Positions 17,574-27,153 of a stretch of DNA of 64,000 bases are shown here, piece after piece. Numbering within the stretch: position 1 is the stretch's first letter; every line of letters starts with the position of its first letter. The translations under genes and the position numbers were made by a program. The notes below the pieces were generated by a model. That model saw only the letters and a list, made by a program, of their open reading frames with translations, ran no database searches and was not told the origin of the DNA. Source of the stretch: JAHCHG01 sp038251885 (lineage in GTDB: Bacteria; Acidobacteriota; Blastocatellia; Pyrinomonadales; Pyrinomonadaceae); NCBI GenBank assembly GCA_038251885.1, contig JBBSAX010000001.1, forward strand, positions 29,089 through 93,088, read 5' to 3'.

Positions 17574-18560
17574 TTATTTTGAAGGCTCAGCGAAAAAGGT
17601 AGAACGTGCCTTGTTCGTCGTCGCGGGGCGAGAATTATTGGTGATAACAATGACTCCGTTTTCCGTTAATTTCGTTTGATTTCCATTACTGACCGCATAC
17701 CGACTGCCGGAGCGAGAGTCATAATAAATTTCAGCCGAGTTGTTTGTTTGCTGGTTTTGCTCAGAATTTCGGTTAGTTGTTTCTTTAATAATTGCATTGA
17801 CATCGGGAATTTGAGCGGTCGTTTGCGGAATGTAAACGGGCGTTTTGAAATCGGGAATTTTTCCGATTTCGTAATCAATCAAACTCACTCGCGCCACAGT
17901 TGCAGAAATCACGGTTGGAAATACGGCTCTGACGATATTTGCCGGAAAAGTCCCGCGTGAAACAAGCCAGCGGTAGATTTTTAATCCGCGCCCGACATAT
18001 GCAATGGTTTCTGCGTAGGGCGGAACGCCGCCGATGGTTTTGACGGCTTTGGGATTGATAATTTTTCGTTCCGTTCTAATAATGCGCCCGCTGAGATATG
18101 CGGAAACCGTGCCTTCGCCCGAATTATACGCAGCTAAAATCGAATCAATCCGCCCGCCGAAAAGATTCGACAAATATTTCACATAACGCGCGGCGGCACG
18201 AATCGCCGGAACAGGTTCATACGGATTGACTAAATCGTATCTGGCGGCAGTTGACGGAATGAACTGCATTAGCCCTTGCGCGTTTTTTGGGCTGGTCAGC
18301 CACGGGCGAAAACGGGTTTCGTTGTAAGCAATCGCCCATAAAACATTCGGGTCAACGCCGTATGCGTTTGCCGCCCGTAAAATTTCATTTTCAAAATATG
18401 CGGCTCGAGTCAGCACGGGAAAACGCGAAAATTGATTGCGGGTCAAATTGGTTTGTGCGGGAGCCAAAGCCGCCGAAAGATTTATTAAAATCATTGCAAA
18501 GAGTAATGTTTTGCGTAATCGCGCCCGAAAACCGCCAAACGCGGCAAAGTTAAAATTCAT
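17574..18560 (-). CDS. virB1: Lytic transglycosylase, VirB1-like (SLT fold)
   Basis: This 328-residue protein has a signal peptide region (LLFAMILINLSAALAPAQ). Its SLT/goose-lysozyme core starts at YGVDPNVLWAIAYNETRFRP, with the catalytic Glu at residue 81. Family motifs follow in order: AQGLMQFIPSTAARY, AARYVKYLSNLFGG, ILAAYNSGEGTVSAY and PPYAETIAYVGRG. It would cut peptidoglycan to make room for the T4SS. GAGGTAAC precedes the start. It is transcribed divergently from the virB2-like gene, with about 235 bases between them for two promoters. The C-terminal ~120 residues are polar and less conserved. Confidence 0.92.
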   Translation of the reverse strand: MNFNFAAFGGFRARLRKTLLFAMILINLSAALAPAQTNLTRNQFSRFPVLTRAAYFENEILRAANAYGVDPNVLWAIAYNETRFRPWLTSPKNAQGLMQFIPSTAARYDLVNPYEPVPAIRAAARYVKYLSNLFGGRIDSILAAYNSGEGTVSAYLSGRIIRTERKIINPKAVKTIGGVPPYAETIAYVGRGLKIYRWLVSRGTFPANIVRAVFPTVISATVARVSLIDYEIGKIPDFKTPVYIPQTTAQIPDVNAIIKETTNRNSEQNQQTNNSAEIYYDSRSGSRYAVSNGNQTKLTENGVIVITNNSRPATTNKARSTFFAEPSK

Positions 18561-18795
18561 TTATTTGTTACCTCGATTAAATTTGATATTGGAAAACGGC
18601 GAAAGTTTTCACTTGAAATCAAGAAAGCGCAAACCTTATGCCTAATTGCGCCTTAAATCCGTAACCGCTAATAAAATCAACATCTTTTCGCATAGGCACG
18701 TCTTTTGCTCTAAGCCAAATCACAAACTTTCGGGAAAGGATGTAAAAAGTCTTTTCTCAATCAATCAAAACCAAAATCAGTAGAGGATAAAAATA

Positions 18796-19215
18796 ATGAA
18801 CCAAAAATTTGGAAACCTGAATTTTATGAAAAAGTATTCGGCGGGGAGTTTGAGAAAAACACTCGTTGCCGTGAAAGATAGTTTTTTAGCACACGCCAAA
18901 GCATCGTTTCCGGTGCTGGCGATTTTCGGCATCAGCCTTTTGCACAACCAAGCAATTCACGCTCAAGGTCCGATTTTCACGGGTGATGCGGGAAATCTCT
19001 CGAACATCATCCGTGAAGGCTTGAAGCTGATGTCTATCATTTTGTTTTGTCTTGGCGCAGTCGGCATTGCGTGGGGAATTTTTAACAAAATGACCGGCAA
19101 GGAATGGGGCAGTCAGGCATTCGGCGGAATTCTGAGCTTTGCCTTCGGAACAATCGTGGCGGTTTTTTGGCAAATCGCGCAAGGTCGCGCAGTTTCCGTT
19201 GACACCAATTTCTAA
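18796..19215 (+). CDS. virB2: VirB2/TrbC-like pilin subunit
   Basis: This 139-residue protein has a long N-terminal leader ending near LLHNQAIHAQ, where signal peptidase could cut. The mature ~85 residues carry two hydrophobic helices (LKLMSIILFCLGAVGIAWGI and FGGILSFAFGTIVAVFWQIA) joined by a short polar loop, as in VirB2/TrbC pilins. AGAGGA lies 13 bases before the ATG. It heads the plus-strand T4SS block, and the VirB3-like gene follows after 5 bases. The assignment rests on topology, size and gene order. Confidence 0.75.
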   Translation: MNQKFGNLNFMKKYSAGSLRKTLVAVKDSFLAHAKASFPVLAIFGISLLHNQAIHAQGPIFTGDAGNLSNIIREGLKLMSIILFCLGAVGIAWGIFNKMTGKEWGSQAFGGILSFAFGTIVAVFWQIAQGRAVSVDTNF

Positions 19216-19220
19216 ATACA

Positions 19221-19556
19221 ATGCGAAGAAGACAAACCAGACCTAACATTTTTCGCAACCTGAGACGTTTCGGCGTTTTTCAAGGCGACTGGAAATACAT
19301 CCTGATTCCAACGGGGGTGATGTATTTCCTGCCGTTTATTTTAGGCATTTGGATTTACTACATTCCCGCCGGATTTCCGCTCGGACTGCTAACCTTTATG
19401 GTCTTGCTCGGCAGTTTCAATTTCCTGCGGGCAAGCAAACCCGAATGCTGGCTTAAAAACCGAATGGACGCGGCGAGTGATAGTTGGACGAATTTTCGCC
19501 CGCCGATAAATGAAGAGTTCGGACAGACGGATTGGATTACAAAACGAGGTATATAA
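19221..19556 (+). CDS. virB3: VirB3/TrbD-like membrane protein
   Basis: This 111-residue protein has a basic N-terminus, then two hydrophobic segments (YILIPTGVMYFLPFILGIWI and FPLGLLTFMVLLGSFNFL), followed by a polar tail. It stands between the pilin gene and the VirB4 ATPase gene, the classic B2-B3-B4 order, and its size is right for VirB3. VirB3 is an inner-membrane partner of VirB4. Sequence identity to known VirB3 is not obvious by eye, so the call depends mainly on context. Confidence 0.7.
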   Translation: MRRRQTRPNIFRNLRRFGVFQGDWKYILIPTGVMYFLPFILGIWIYYIPAGFPLGLLTFMVLLGSFNFLRASKPECWLKNRMDAASDSWTNFRPPINEEFGQTDWITKRGI

Positions 19557-19560
19557 TTTT

Positions 19561-22428
19561 ATGGACACCGCAAATCTTTCATTTGCACAAGTTTTTCTGA
19601 CTATTGTGGGCAGTTTTTCAGCCCTTGGAGCTGCTTTTGCTATCGGTTGGAGAGTTTTTCCGGCATTAACTTTTCGCGGATTTATCGGCAAAACGGAATC
19701 GGCGAAAAATTCGATTGAAGAAACCGATAACCCGGCTCGTGCCGCCGGGCGTTTGTTTCCGACTGAAATTTTAGGTTTGGAAGGCAACATCATCCGTTAC
19801 CGCGACGGAAGTTTTGCCAAAGCCTACGGGTTCGAACCCGCGAACACGCTGTTCGACGATGAGCGAATGACTGAGCAACGAATCGAGGAACTCAAAACTT
19901 TGCTCAAATTTGAAAAGCCGGAAAAAACCGTCATTCAGTTTCGTTTTCAAACCAAGCCCGATGACGGAACAACGCTCAAGAATCATCTGCGAACACGCAA
20001 CACGGAAAAATGCGATGCTCTCGCTTCTCTGCTGCAAGCGACAAACTTAGCGGTCTATGAGGAAGCAATCAAGAGCGGCGCGATAAAAACTCAAACGGCG
20101 ACTGTCTGGATCCGTGTTCCGACCAAACATCTTGACGATAAAAGCGTTTTATCGCGCTTTGTGCCTTCATTGATTCGGGAAATAAAGTCAGTCGGATTTT
20201 TCAATTTACTTTTCAGTCCGATTATTTCAGGGAAAAACGCTTTTTCTCAAAGTTTTTTGGCACGAGAATTAAAAGCGGAAAAATATTGTCGGGAAAAAGC
20301 ATTACGAATTTTTCAATCGTTTGAAGCGAATTTTCCGAAAGAATTGCGTTTGTCTGAACTTTCCGCGCAAGAAGTTTTCGACGAGATGTTTTTAAGCCAC
20401 CGGCGCGAACATCTTGAAACACCAAAACTGCCAAACCAAAAACGAATTGATATTCGCAGATATTTGACTAGTGCCGAAATCAAATGCGATGAAACCAATC
20501 ACGTCATTCATAACAGCGCGTTGGCAAGCCTTATTAGCTTGAAAACTTTACCCAATGGATTCGTTACCGCCGATACGATGCGGTATTTGACGGCAACCAG
20601 AAACCTGAAATTTCCGCACGAAATTGTGGTTGATTTAACGACTACGGAAAAAACGGCGGCAAAGAAAGATTTGCAGAAACGCATTGACCGCATTGACGGC
20701 AGCCGAAACACTTGGTTCGGCTTTAAATCGCTCAAAAAAGATGCCGTTGTTATTAAATCAGACCTTGAAAATCTGCTTGAGCAGGTCGAAGGCGATTCGG
20801 AAGAAATCTGTCAGATTCGCTTGAACGTCATTGTTTTCGGCGGTGTCCAAACCGGCAAACGCCCGTCCATCGAACAGATAAAAATTCTCGACGACCGCTG
20901 TGATGAGGTTATCGCTTCCATTCGTAAGAAAACGGGCGCGGACGCGATTCGGGAAGATGCGGCGCGTCAAAGGGCAATTTATCCGCGAATGCTGGCAGGA
21001 GAACTTTCTTGGCGCAAAACCGGGCAGGAACTGGTCGAAACCGCCGATTCCGTTATAGCTTTTGTGCCAACCGAAACGAATTGGCGTGGAAGTCAGCGAC
21101 CGCACAGCATTTTTACGACTCCTTCCGCAACGATGTTTGGTTTAGACCTTTACGACCGTGCGTTAATCAAGTCGCCAACGGTCATCGTTACCGCCGCATC
21201 AGGTGAAGGCAAATCATTTTTAGCGACAATGCTGATTACCGACATTCGCGCTCATCGCGGACAGGTTAAAGTGCGCGTGATGGATTACCGCTACTCTTTT
21301 AAACCGATTTGCCGGCTTTTTAACGGTCGCCATATCGAATTTAACGAGCAAGAGCCGAAGCCGATCAACATCTGGAATTATCCGGGCATTGAAACCGGCA
21401 AACTACCTTCAAAACGGCAACTGGCGATGGTTTTGACCGACATTTTGATTTTGAGCAAAACGCCTAAAACAGATGCTATTTCCAGTGCGATTGCCGCGAC
21501 GGTAATTGACGAAGTTTATAAAATGGCATCGGCGCGAAACGGAACAGGCAGACCGAAATTTCAGCCGACTTTAGGACATTTTCTCGACGTGCTAAAAAGC
21601 TATCATTGGTCGGACGCTCAAAAAGCTCGGGCGGACGAACTTTATCTCAAACTCAATATCTACCGCAAAGATCCGTGGCTCAATGCGCCGACGCATCCCG
21701 ATTACGACACCAATTCGATGTTCGATGTCTTTGAACTTTCGACGATTGCCACTTTGGACGAAAAAATCCGCGAATCGGTCGGTTTCCGAATTTCCGCCCA
21801 AATTATGCAGGAAATCGGCGAAGAATCAGACTCAGGACAAAAAACGCCGATTCTCTTTATCTGTGACGAAGTGCGCGAAATCAATAAACATTTTCCGGCG
21901 ATTCAGGAATTGATGGCGGAAGCCTCTGTCACAGGTCGCAAAGAAGGGTTGGTAACGATTCTTTTCTCGCAAGCCTACGAGCATTTTACGGGAACGCCCG
22001 AACGCCCCAATGTGTCGGGAATTGATTTAGTCAAAAACTCCGGCGTGAAAATCATCGGCAAACAAATCGGCGGTTTTGAACGCCTGGCGGATGATTGCGA
22101 ACTATCGAAAGAAACTATTGCCGCCGTCAAAGCCATTAACAACCATTACGGCAGTTATACGCAATGGGTAATGGTCTTGGGAAGCGGAAACGACAAGATT
22201 ATAGAGATGGCAGAAGTTCACGCTTCGCCGGCAATGCTCTGGGCAAATACCAATGACACCAACGAAGCCAACGCCCGACGGCTTCTCGAAAATTTACGTC
22301 CCGATTTACCACTTGCCTTTATCGTCAGTTGGCTGGCGAACAAGTATCCGCGCGGCTTAACGGCAGTAGGTTTAACCAATCTTTTCGATGAAGATTTGGC
22401 GGAATTAAATATTGGAGGAAATTTATGA
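19561..22428 (+). CDS. virB4: VirB4-like T4SS ATPase
   Basis: I use the ATG at 19561 (MDTANLSFAQVFLTIVG), which follows the VirB3-like stop. The product has 955 residues: an N-terminal hydrophobic segment, a large N-terminal domain, then a RecA-like core. Walker A is AASGEGKSFLATML (near residue 547). Walker B is in TPILFICDEVREINKHFP. IRLNVIVFGGVQTGKRPSIE and the C-terminal SGIDLVKNSGVKIIGKQIGG are typical of VirB4/TraC. It energises pilus assembly and substrate transfer. Its stop overlaps the next gene by four bases (ATGA), showing translational coupling. Confidence 0.93.
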   Translation: MDTANLSFAQVFLTIVGSFSALGAAFAIGWRVFPALTFRGFIGKTESAKNSIEETDNPARAAGRLFPTEILGLEGNIIRYRDGSFAKAYGFEPANTLFDDERMTEQRIEELKTLLKFEKPEKTVIQFRFQTKPDDGTTLKNHLRTRNTEKCDALASLLQATNLAVYEEAIKSGAIKTQTATVWIRVPTKHLDDKSVLSRFVPSLIREIKSVGFFNLLFSPIISGKNAFSQSFLARELKAEKYCREKALRIFQSFEANFPKELRLSELSAQEVFDEMFLSHRREHLETPKLPNQKRIDIRRYLTSAEIKCDETNHVIHNSALASLISLKTLPNGFVTADTMRYLTATRNLKFPHEIVVDLTTTEKTAAKKDLQKRIDRIDGSRNTWFGFKSLKKDAVVIKSDLENLLEQVEGDSEEICQIRLNVIVFGGVQTGKRPSIEQIKILDDRCDEVIASIRKKTGADAIREDAARQRAIYPRMLAGELSWRKTGQELVETADSVIAFVPTETNWRGSQRPHSIFTTPSATMFGLDLYDRALIKSPTVIVTAASGEGKSFLATMLITDIRAHRGQVKVRVMDYRYSFKPICRLFNGRHIEFNEQEPKPINIWNYPGIETGKLPSKRQLAMVLTDILILSKTPKTDAISSAIAATVIDEVYKMASARNGTGRPKFQPTLGHFLDVLKSYHWSDAQKARADELYLKLNIYRKDPWLNAPTHPDYDTNSMFDVFELSTIATLDEKIRESVGFRISAQIMQEIGEESDSGQKTPILFICDEVREINKHFPAIQELMAEASVTGRKEGLVTILFSQAYEHFTGTPERPNVSGIDLVKNSGVKIIGKQIGGFERLADDCELSKETIAAVKAINNHYGSYTQWVMVLGSGNDKIIEMAEVHASPAMLWANTNDTNEANARRLLENLRPDLPLAFIVSWLANKYPRGLTAVGLTNLFDEDLAELNIGGNL

Positions 22429-23360
22429 AATCACAACTTTTGAGTTTTCCGAAACAGATTTTGATGAGTCTTTTGCTTTTTTCGATACTGCTCGGATTTG
22501 AACCAAAGAGCGCGCAGGCTCAATGGACGGTCTTCGATCCGTCGCAATACGCACTGCAACTTTCCAAAAAAATTGAAGAAGCGACGCGCTGGATGGAAAC
22601 GGTCAACCAATATATCACGATGTATGAAAACGCCGTCAAGCAATATCAAAAGATGGTCGAAAGCGTGACGAATTTGCGCGGAATTTTAGACAAAGTTGAT
22701 GAGCAAATCACACGTCATAAACAACTTATCACGACTTACGCACAGCTTGGAAAATTGATTCGAGGAACTTACGAATTAAAACGCCGGATTGAAAACACGA
22801 TTACCAGTCAGATTCAATCCGTCGTTAATATTTCCCGTAGGCTTAGGAACGGCATTTTCGATATGGATCAGAATAAACGCGATTTGGACGACTTTTTGCG
22901 CCATTCAATCGGGCGGCGGGCGGACGCGGAACTTAAAAATCTCGAACGGCTCGCCAAACTCGATGCCGAATTGGAGCGAATGCTTTATGACCGCGAAATG
23001 GTGCTGCTCGATTTAGCCAAACTTTACGAAGAACGCGAAAAAATTGCCGAAAAAATTCGGGCGATTGATACTTCCAATCCGGCAAATCAGGACGGCGTGC
23101 AATCGTTGATTGACCAGATGCTGGCGATAAATTTACGCATCACGACGGTTGAAGGGCAACTGCGCGAACTCGAAGCCAAAATTCAGGAAAAATTCGTGAA
23201 ATACGGCTTGAAAATTGAGCAAATGACCGAGTTCGGCAAAGACATTCGGCAGACGAATGAAATGATGACCGGCATCACCCGCGCTTCGGACGAATTTATG
23301 ATTGAACTGGAAAAATACGATGTTTGGCGGCAGGAAATTTACGACAATCAGCTTCCCTGA
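22425..23360 (+). CDS. trbJ: TrbJ/VirB5-like coiled-coil periplasmic protein
   Basis: The ATG overlaps the VirB4 stop. A signal peptide (hydrophobic ILMSLLLFSILLGF, cut near SAQAQ) is followed by QWTVFDPSQYALQLSKKIEE. The mature part is almost entirely helical with several coiled-coil stretches (ADAELKNLERLAKLDAELER; KLYEEREKIAEKIRAI). This is the TrbJ/VirB5 layout: a secreted helical protein that sits at the pilus tip or periplasm. Length 311 residues. It stands between the VirB4 and TrbL/VirB6 genes, as in Trb-type conjugation loci. Confidence 0.82.
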   Translation: MKSQLLSFPKQILMSLLLFSILLGFEPKSAQAQWTVFDPSQYALQLSKKIEEATRWMETVNQYITMYENAVKQYQKMVESVTNLRGILDKVDEQITRHKQLITTYAQLGKLIRGTYELKRRIENTITSQIQSVVNISRRLRNGIFDMDQNKRDLDDFLRHSIGRRADAELKNLERLAKLDAELERMLYDREMVLLDLAKLYEEREKIAEKIRAIDTSNPANQDGVQSLIDQMLAINLRITTVEGQLRELEAKIQEKFVKYGLKIEQMTEFGKDIRQTNEMMTGITRASDEFMIELEKYDVWRQEIYDNQLP

Positions 23361-23387
23361 AATTAACAAAACGGAGAATTAAATTAT

Positions 23388-25610
23388 ATGCGTGTTTTGA
23401 ATAGAAAAATATTAACTCAAATTGCGGTTGGCTGTTTTCTTTTAGCCATTATTTTTCTTGATGCGAGCCAAATCTTTGCTCAAAGAAGACAAGTCAATCC
23501 GCCGCGTGTCGAAGGACAAACGGTAATCGGAACGATCAACGGCGTTCCCGTCACCGCCAACGATATAATTATGACCAGCAACTACGATTCTCCGTTTATG
23601 CCGCCGCTTGATGGCAGCCCCGTTGCAGTTTTGCAGCAGTTTGAAACGAATTATCCGGTGACGACCAGCCCGACACCGCAAACTTCGCCGACTCCGACAA
23701 CCACTCCGAAGCCGGTTGCGCCTTCTTTCGGCGTTCAAATCCAAAATATGATGAAAACAGGTCAGGAATGGCTTTTTAAGTCCTTGCTCGATGTCATCAT
23801 CAAACCGGCGATGCCCGTGCTGATTTTCTTCGCGTGGATTATTGCGAGTTTCGTTTTGGGCATCGGTTTTTTACGGCGATTTTCCGATAACAAAGGCATC
23901 AGTCCCGAACAACTGACGCGCTGGGGAATCCGTAGCATAATTTTTATGGTTATCATCGGCGCGAGTCCGTTTATCATTGATATGCTGACTGTTACCGGAA
24001 AATTTATTGCCCGACCGATAAAAAGTTTCAACCGCGAACTCGTCGCCGAATTCGACGAAAAGATGAAGAAATATGTCAAAACTAATTTCGCCGTCGAAGA
24101 CCCGAATGCCCTGCTTGCCGAAAGACTGCCGAATGGTGAACCCGGACTTGTCGGGATTATTTTCGATAAGGAATCATCGGTTAAAGACGTAACTTCGGAG
24201 ATGAACATTTTGGGTTGGGATATGACCAGACTTTTTACCTTGATGGTTATTTCCCAAAATATCATCAAATTTGGCGGATTATTTTTGGGACTCGCCGGAC
24301 TCTTTATTTTAATCGGCTTGAAGCTCGCCGCGCCGGTGCTTTCAGCTTTCGGGTTTGACGAGAAGTTTGCCAACCAGATTTTTTATCCGTTTTGCTGGGG
24401 TGTGGCGACGTTTTCATTGGCTTTTCCCATCGTGAAAGAGATAACGCTTTATGTTGCCTACGGAATCGGACTAATCGGGCTTTCAATCTACAACGGCGAA
24501 ACTGTTTTTACGCTTGACCCGAATACGGCGCAGATTATTACCAACGGAAATTATGATCCGGCGAGTAGCGCGTTGATTGTGACGCTTTTATTTTTCGTTT
24601 CGTGTCTTTGCTATATCTTAGTGCCTTGGCTCAGTTATCGCGTCCTTCGCGGTCAGGTTTTTGAAGGTGTGTCGCAGATTTCGATGGGCTGGATGCTTTC
24701 ATCGGTTGGCACGGCACTTGAAACCTACGGACTTGTCGCGGGCGCGGCGATTAATCGTCAAGCTGAAAACACGCAAATCCAAGGGATTTATAATGCCGAA
24801 CAAGCAAGCGCGAAAAAAGGACTCGAAGCCTCGAATCTTTCAACCGAAGCCCGCCGTGTGTCAAGCGTTGCCGGAGTTGAAGGCGGTTTGGTGAGCAGTC
24901 TCGGACAGATCAGGGGGAACCAAGTTACTCAAACGATGATGGCTAATGCCAATCGAAATTTCGGGATTTTGAGCAGTCAGGCATCAACTAATCGGGAAAT
25001 TTCGACGATGAGAGCCGAAAATACCGGAATGCAAAATATCCGCTCGCTCGACGGTATCAAGGAAAACTCACTTCGTAGTCAAGGAACAAATCAGCAATTC
25101 GGAATGCTCAAATACGAAGCAATTCCCGGCGGCGGTAATATTCCGATCAGAAAAGGAGTTGAGTTTTACGATTATATGAAGGACCAACATATTTTACAGC
25201 AGGGGACGAGGACTATGAACAACACGACGACCGACACTTATCAACTGCAAAATCAGAACACGCAATATGTTACCGACCAGAAAATTGACGCTTCGACAAC
25301 GTATCAAAACGAGATGAATTCGGCTTTCAACCGTCAGGCAAATGAAACTATCGGCGCGGTCAACGCCGGAACGACGATTGCCGCCAATTCCGCTCAACAA
25401 GGTGCGGGCATACAGGTTTCGGGGATCAATACCTCTGCCGGAATGGAAAAACAGGCGAACCAATTAAATTTCGACGGACGAATGGAGGCTGCCTCCATTA
25501 ATCAAAAAGCCTCAACTGAAGCTGCCCATCTGCGGATGATGTCCACAGTCGTTACGGGATTTTTCCGTGATATGGACAGAAGGCTCGAAGAAATGAAACC
25601 AAAATATTAG
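23388..25610 (+). CDS. trbL: TrbL/VirB6-like polytopic channel protein
   Basis: This 740-residue protein has a signal-like N-terminus (IAVGCFLLAIIFLDASQIFA) and a Pro/Thr-rich linker (TTSPTPQTSPTPTTTPKP). About six membrane helices follow, including MPVLIFFAWIIASFVLGIGF and LIVTLLFFVSCLCYILVPWL. The C-terminal ~290 residues are soluble, Gln/Asn/Thr-rich and repetitive. This order (helical membrane core then long polar tail) fits TrbL/VirB6, which forms part of the inner-membrane translocation path. It is the last T4SS gene, with the Toprim-like gene about 85 bases downstream. Confidence 0.85.
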   Translation: MRVLNRKILTQIAVGCFLLAIIFLDASQIFAQRRQVNPPRVEGQTVIGTINGVPVTANDIIMTSNYDSPFMPPLDGSPVAVLQQFETNYPVTTSPTPQTSPTPTTTPKPVAPSFGVQIQNMMKTGQEWLFKSLLDVIIKPAMPVLIFFAWIIASFVLGIGFLRRFSDNKGISPEQLTRWGIRSIIFMVIIGASPFIIDMLTVTGKFIARPIKSFNRELVAEFDEKMKKYVKTNFAVEDPNALLAERLPNGEPGLVGIIFDKESSVKDVTSEMNILGWDMTRLFTLMVISQNIIKFGGLFLGLAGLFILIGLKLAAPVLSAFGFDEKFANQIFYPFCWGVATFSLAFPIVKEITLYVAYGIGLIGLSIYNGETVFTLDPNTAQIITNGNYDPASSALIVTLLFFVSCLCYILVPWLSYRVLRGQVFEGVSQISMGWMLSSVGTALETYGLVAGAAINRQAENTQIQGIYNAEQASAKKGLEASNLSTEARRVSSVAGVEGGLVSSLGQIRGNQVTQTMMANANRNFGILSSQASTNREISTMRAENTGMQNIRSLDGIKENSLRSQGTNQQFGMLKYEAIPGGGNIPIRKGVEFYDYMKDQHILQQGTRTMNNTTTDTYQLQNQNTQYVTDQKIDASTTYQNEMNSAFNRQANETIGAVNAGTTIAANSAQQGAGIQVSGINTSAGMEKQANQLNFDGRMEAASINQKASTEAAHLRMMSTVVTGFFRDMDRRLEEMKPKY

Positions 25611-25651
25611 GATTTCGGTCGCTTTTTTCAAACTGATTTTTTATCAACAAA

Positions 25652-25680
25652 TAAGCGGTGGACAATCATTGATAAATTAT
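25652..25680 (+). repeat. Recurrent AAGCGGT leader motif, copy 1
   Basis: A TAAGCGGTGGACAATC stretch lies 30-45 bases before the Toprim-like GTG, and ACCGCT occurs just before that start, able to pair with AGCGGT. It resembles four other copies in this window, each just upstream of a gene. Confidence 0.4.
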
Positions 25681-25696
25681 TATTTCTAAAACCGCT

Positions 25697-26803
25697 GTGA
25701 ATTTAAACTACAAGCGAGTCAGTCGCAAAAGAACTTGTTTAATCTGCGGTAAGCCCGATTGGTGCAGTTATACGCCGGACGGTAAAGTTTCTTTCTGCGC
25801 CCGTATATCAAACGGAGCAGATCGCGTGAGCCGCACGGGTTGGGGAGTTTTCTACCACGAACAATCGCTGTTCGGAAACTCCCCAATCCCCTTCCCTTCC
25901 AAGCCCCCAACAAAAAAAGTAGAACTCGCCCCAATCGAAATCAGGAATTTTGTTTATCAAAAATTAATTGAGTTTTCGCCCGCGAGCAAATTTCCCCAAA
26001 TAGTTGACGGACTAAAAGGATTACGAAATCGTCGAATTCTTAATTTTGAAGATTTCGGTGGACTTCCGCAATCCTTCTGCGAAAGGCAGTCGCTTGCAAA
26101 ACTCATCCGTTCATCGGTTAATCTTCAATTTCCTGAATTTGTCAGAAAATTTCAAAGTAGTCTGAGCGGAATTCCCGGTTTTTGGCTGGATAGGAACGGT
26201 AAATATCAACTCTGGACAGAAAGTAATTATTCATCCCCGCTAATGGTTATACCTTATCGCAACGGTCAAGGAATGATCCAAGCCTGTCAATTACGGGCGA
26301 TGTCCGAAAACCAATATGAAATGCGTTATTTTTGGCTTTCAACTCCTCGCAAAAGCGGCGGAATCAGTTGCGGCAGTCCACTTCATTTCGTCAGACCGAT
26401 TACATCCAAACCAATTTTGGTAACTGAAGGAGCTTTGAAATCAGAAACTTTGCAAATCTTTTACCCCGATTTTAATGTTGTTGCCCTTGGCGGAATCGCA
26501 AGTTCTCACTTTGATTTTATTAAAGCGGCACGTATTTTCCCTCTTTTTACTGCTTTTGACAATGATTATTCCGAGAATCCACAGGTTTTACGACAATTAG
26601 CTCGTTTTATAAATGCCCGTTTGAAAGATGCAAATACGCATCAATACAAACCTAACTTAAAATTGCTTTCTTGGTCCTACCGCTTCAAAGGAATTGATGA
26701 TGCTTTGCTCAACAACCATAGCATATCTGAATTAAGTATTTGTCAATGGCTTTCTCAGCTAAATCAATCAATTAGAAATGAATTTATTGAATTTATGAAG
26801 TAA
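25697..26803 (+). CDS. Zinc-ribbon plus Toprim/DUF3854-like protein (primase-type)
   Basis: This 368-residue protein starts with GTG. The N-terminus shows a putative zinc ribbon (RTCLICGKPDWCSYTPDG, then SFCARIS: C-x2-C, then two more Cys). The C-terminal half reads KPILVTEGALKSETLQIFYP, then VVALGGIASSHFDF and PLFTAFDNDYSEN. That is the layout of the DUF3854/Toprim-like domain found with plasmid and ICE primases or helicases, in which a Glu and an Asp bind metal. It may act in primer synthesis or replication of the element. It follows the T4SS block. The start codon is not certain. Confidence 0.6.
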   Translation: MNLNYKRVSRKRTCLICGKPDWCSYTPDGKVSFCARISNGADRVSRTGWGVFYHEQSLFGNSPIPFPSKPPTKKVELAPIEIRNFVYQKLIEFSPASKFPQIVDGLKGLRNRRILNFEDFGGLPQSFCERQSLAKLIRSSVNLQFPEFVRKFQSSLSGIPGFWLDRNGKYQLWTESNYSSPLMVIPYRNGQGMIQACQLRAMSENQYEMRYFWLSTPRKSGGISCGSPLHFVRPITSKPILVTEGALKSETLQIFYPDFNVVALGGIASSHFDFIKAARIFPLFTAFDNDYSENPQVLRQLARFINARLKDANTHQYKPNLKLLSWSYRFKGIDDALLNNHSISELSICQWLSQLNQSIRNEFIEFMK

Positions 26804-27153
26804 AATATAACAGTATTTTATATTTAGTTTTTATTTCAATTAAGACACCTACTGCACTACCTATACAGGGGGTAAAACTGGTGGAACATATACTACTAAA
26901 TTTTCTTTCAATACAGCCGCTATCTTTACGGGTATCTTTACTTGCATAGTAACTATACTTATTATAAGCTACAAAGCTATCACATTAATTAAATAGGTGT
27001 GACAGCTTTACTCCGTATAAAACCTTCACTAGAATTACATTTGAAATAACCGATAAAAGATATATGGTGGTAAATAGTGATATAAATTGTAAATGTTTAA
27101 AGGGAAATAGGACTGTGAGTAAGTAAAATATTTTCTAAACAGGAGAAAGATTG
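26804..27153. promoter_or_regulatory. 350-base AT-rich control region upstream of parA
   Basis: No gene is seen here. It contains an imperfect 12-bp inverted repeat: AAAGCTATCACA at 26973-26984 and TGTGACAGCTTT at 26998-27009, 13 bases apart, with one mismatch. It also has a direct repeat, TATCTTTACGGGTATCTTTAC, near 26931. Base composition is much richer in A+T than the flanking genes. As the region directly before parA, it is a natural place for a parA promoter, operator or centromere-like site. An origin cannot be excluded, but no iteron array is seen. Confidence 0.5.
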
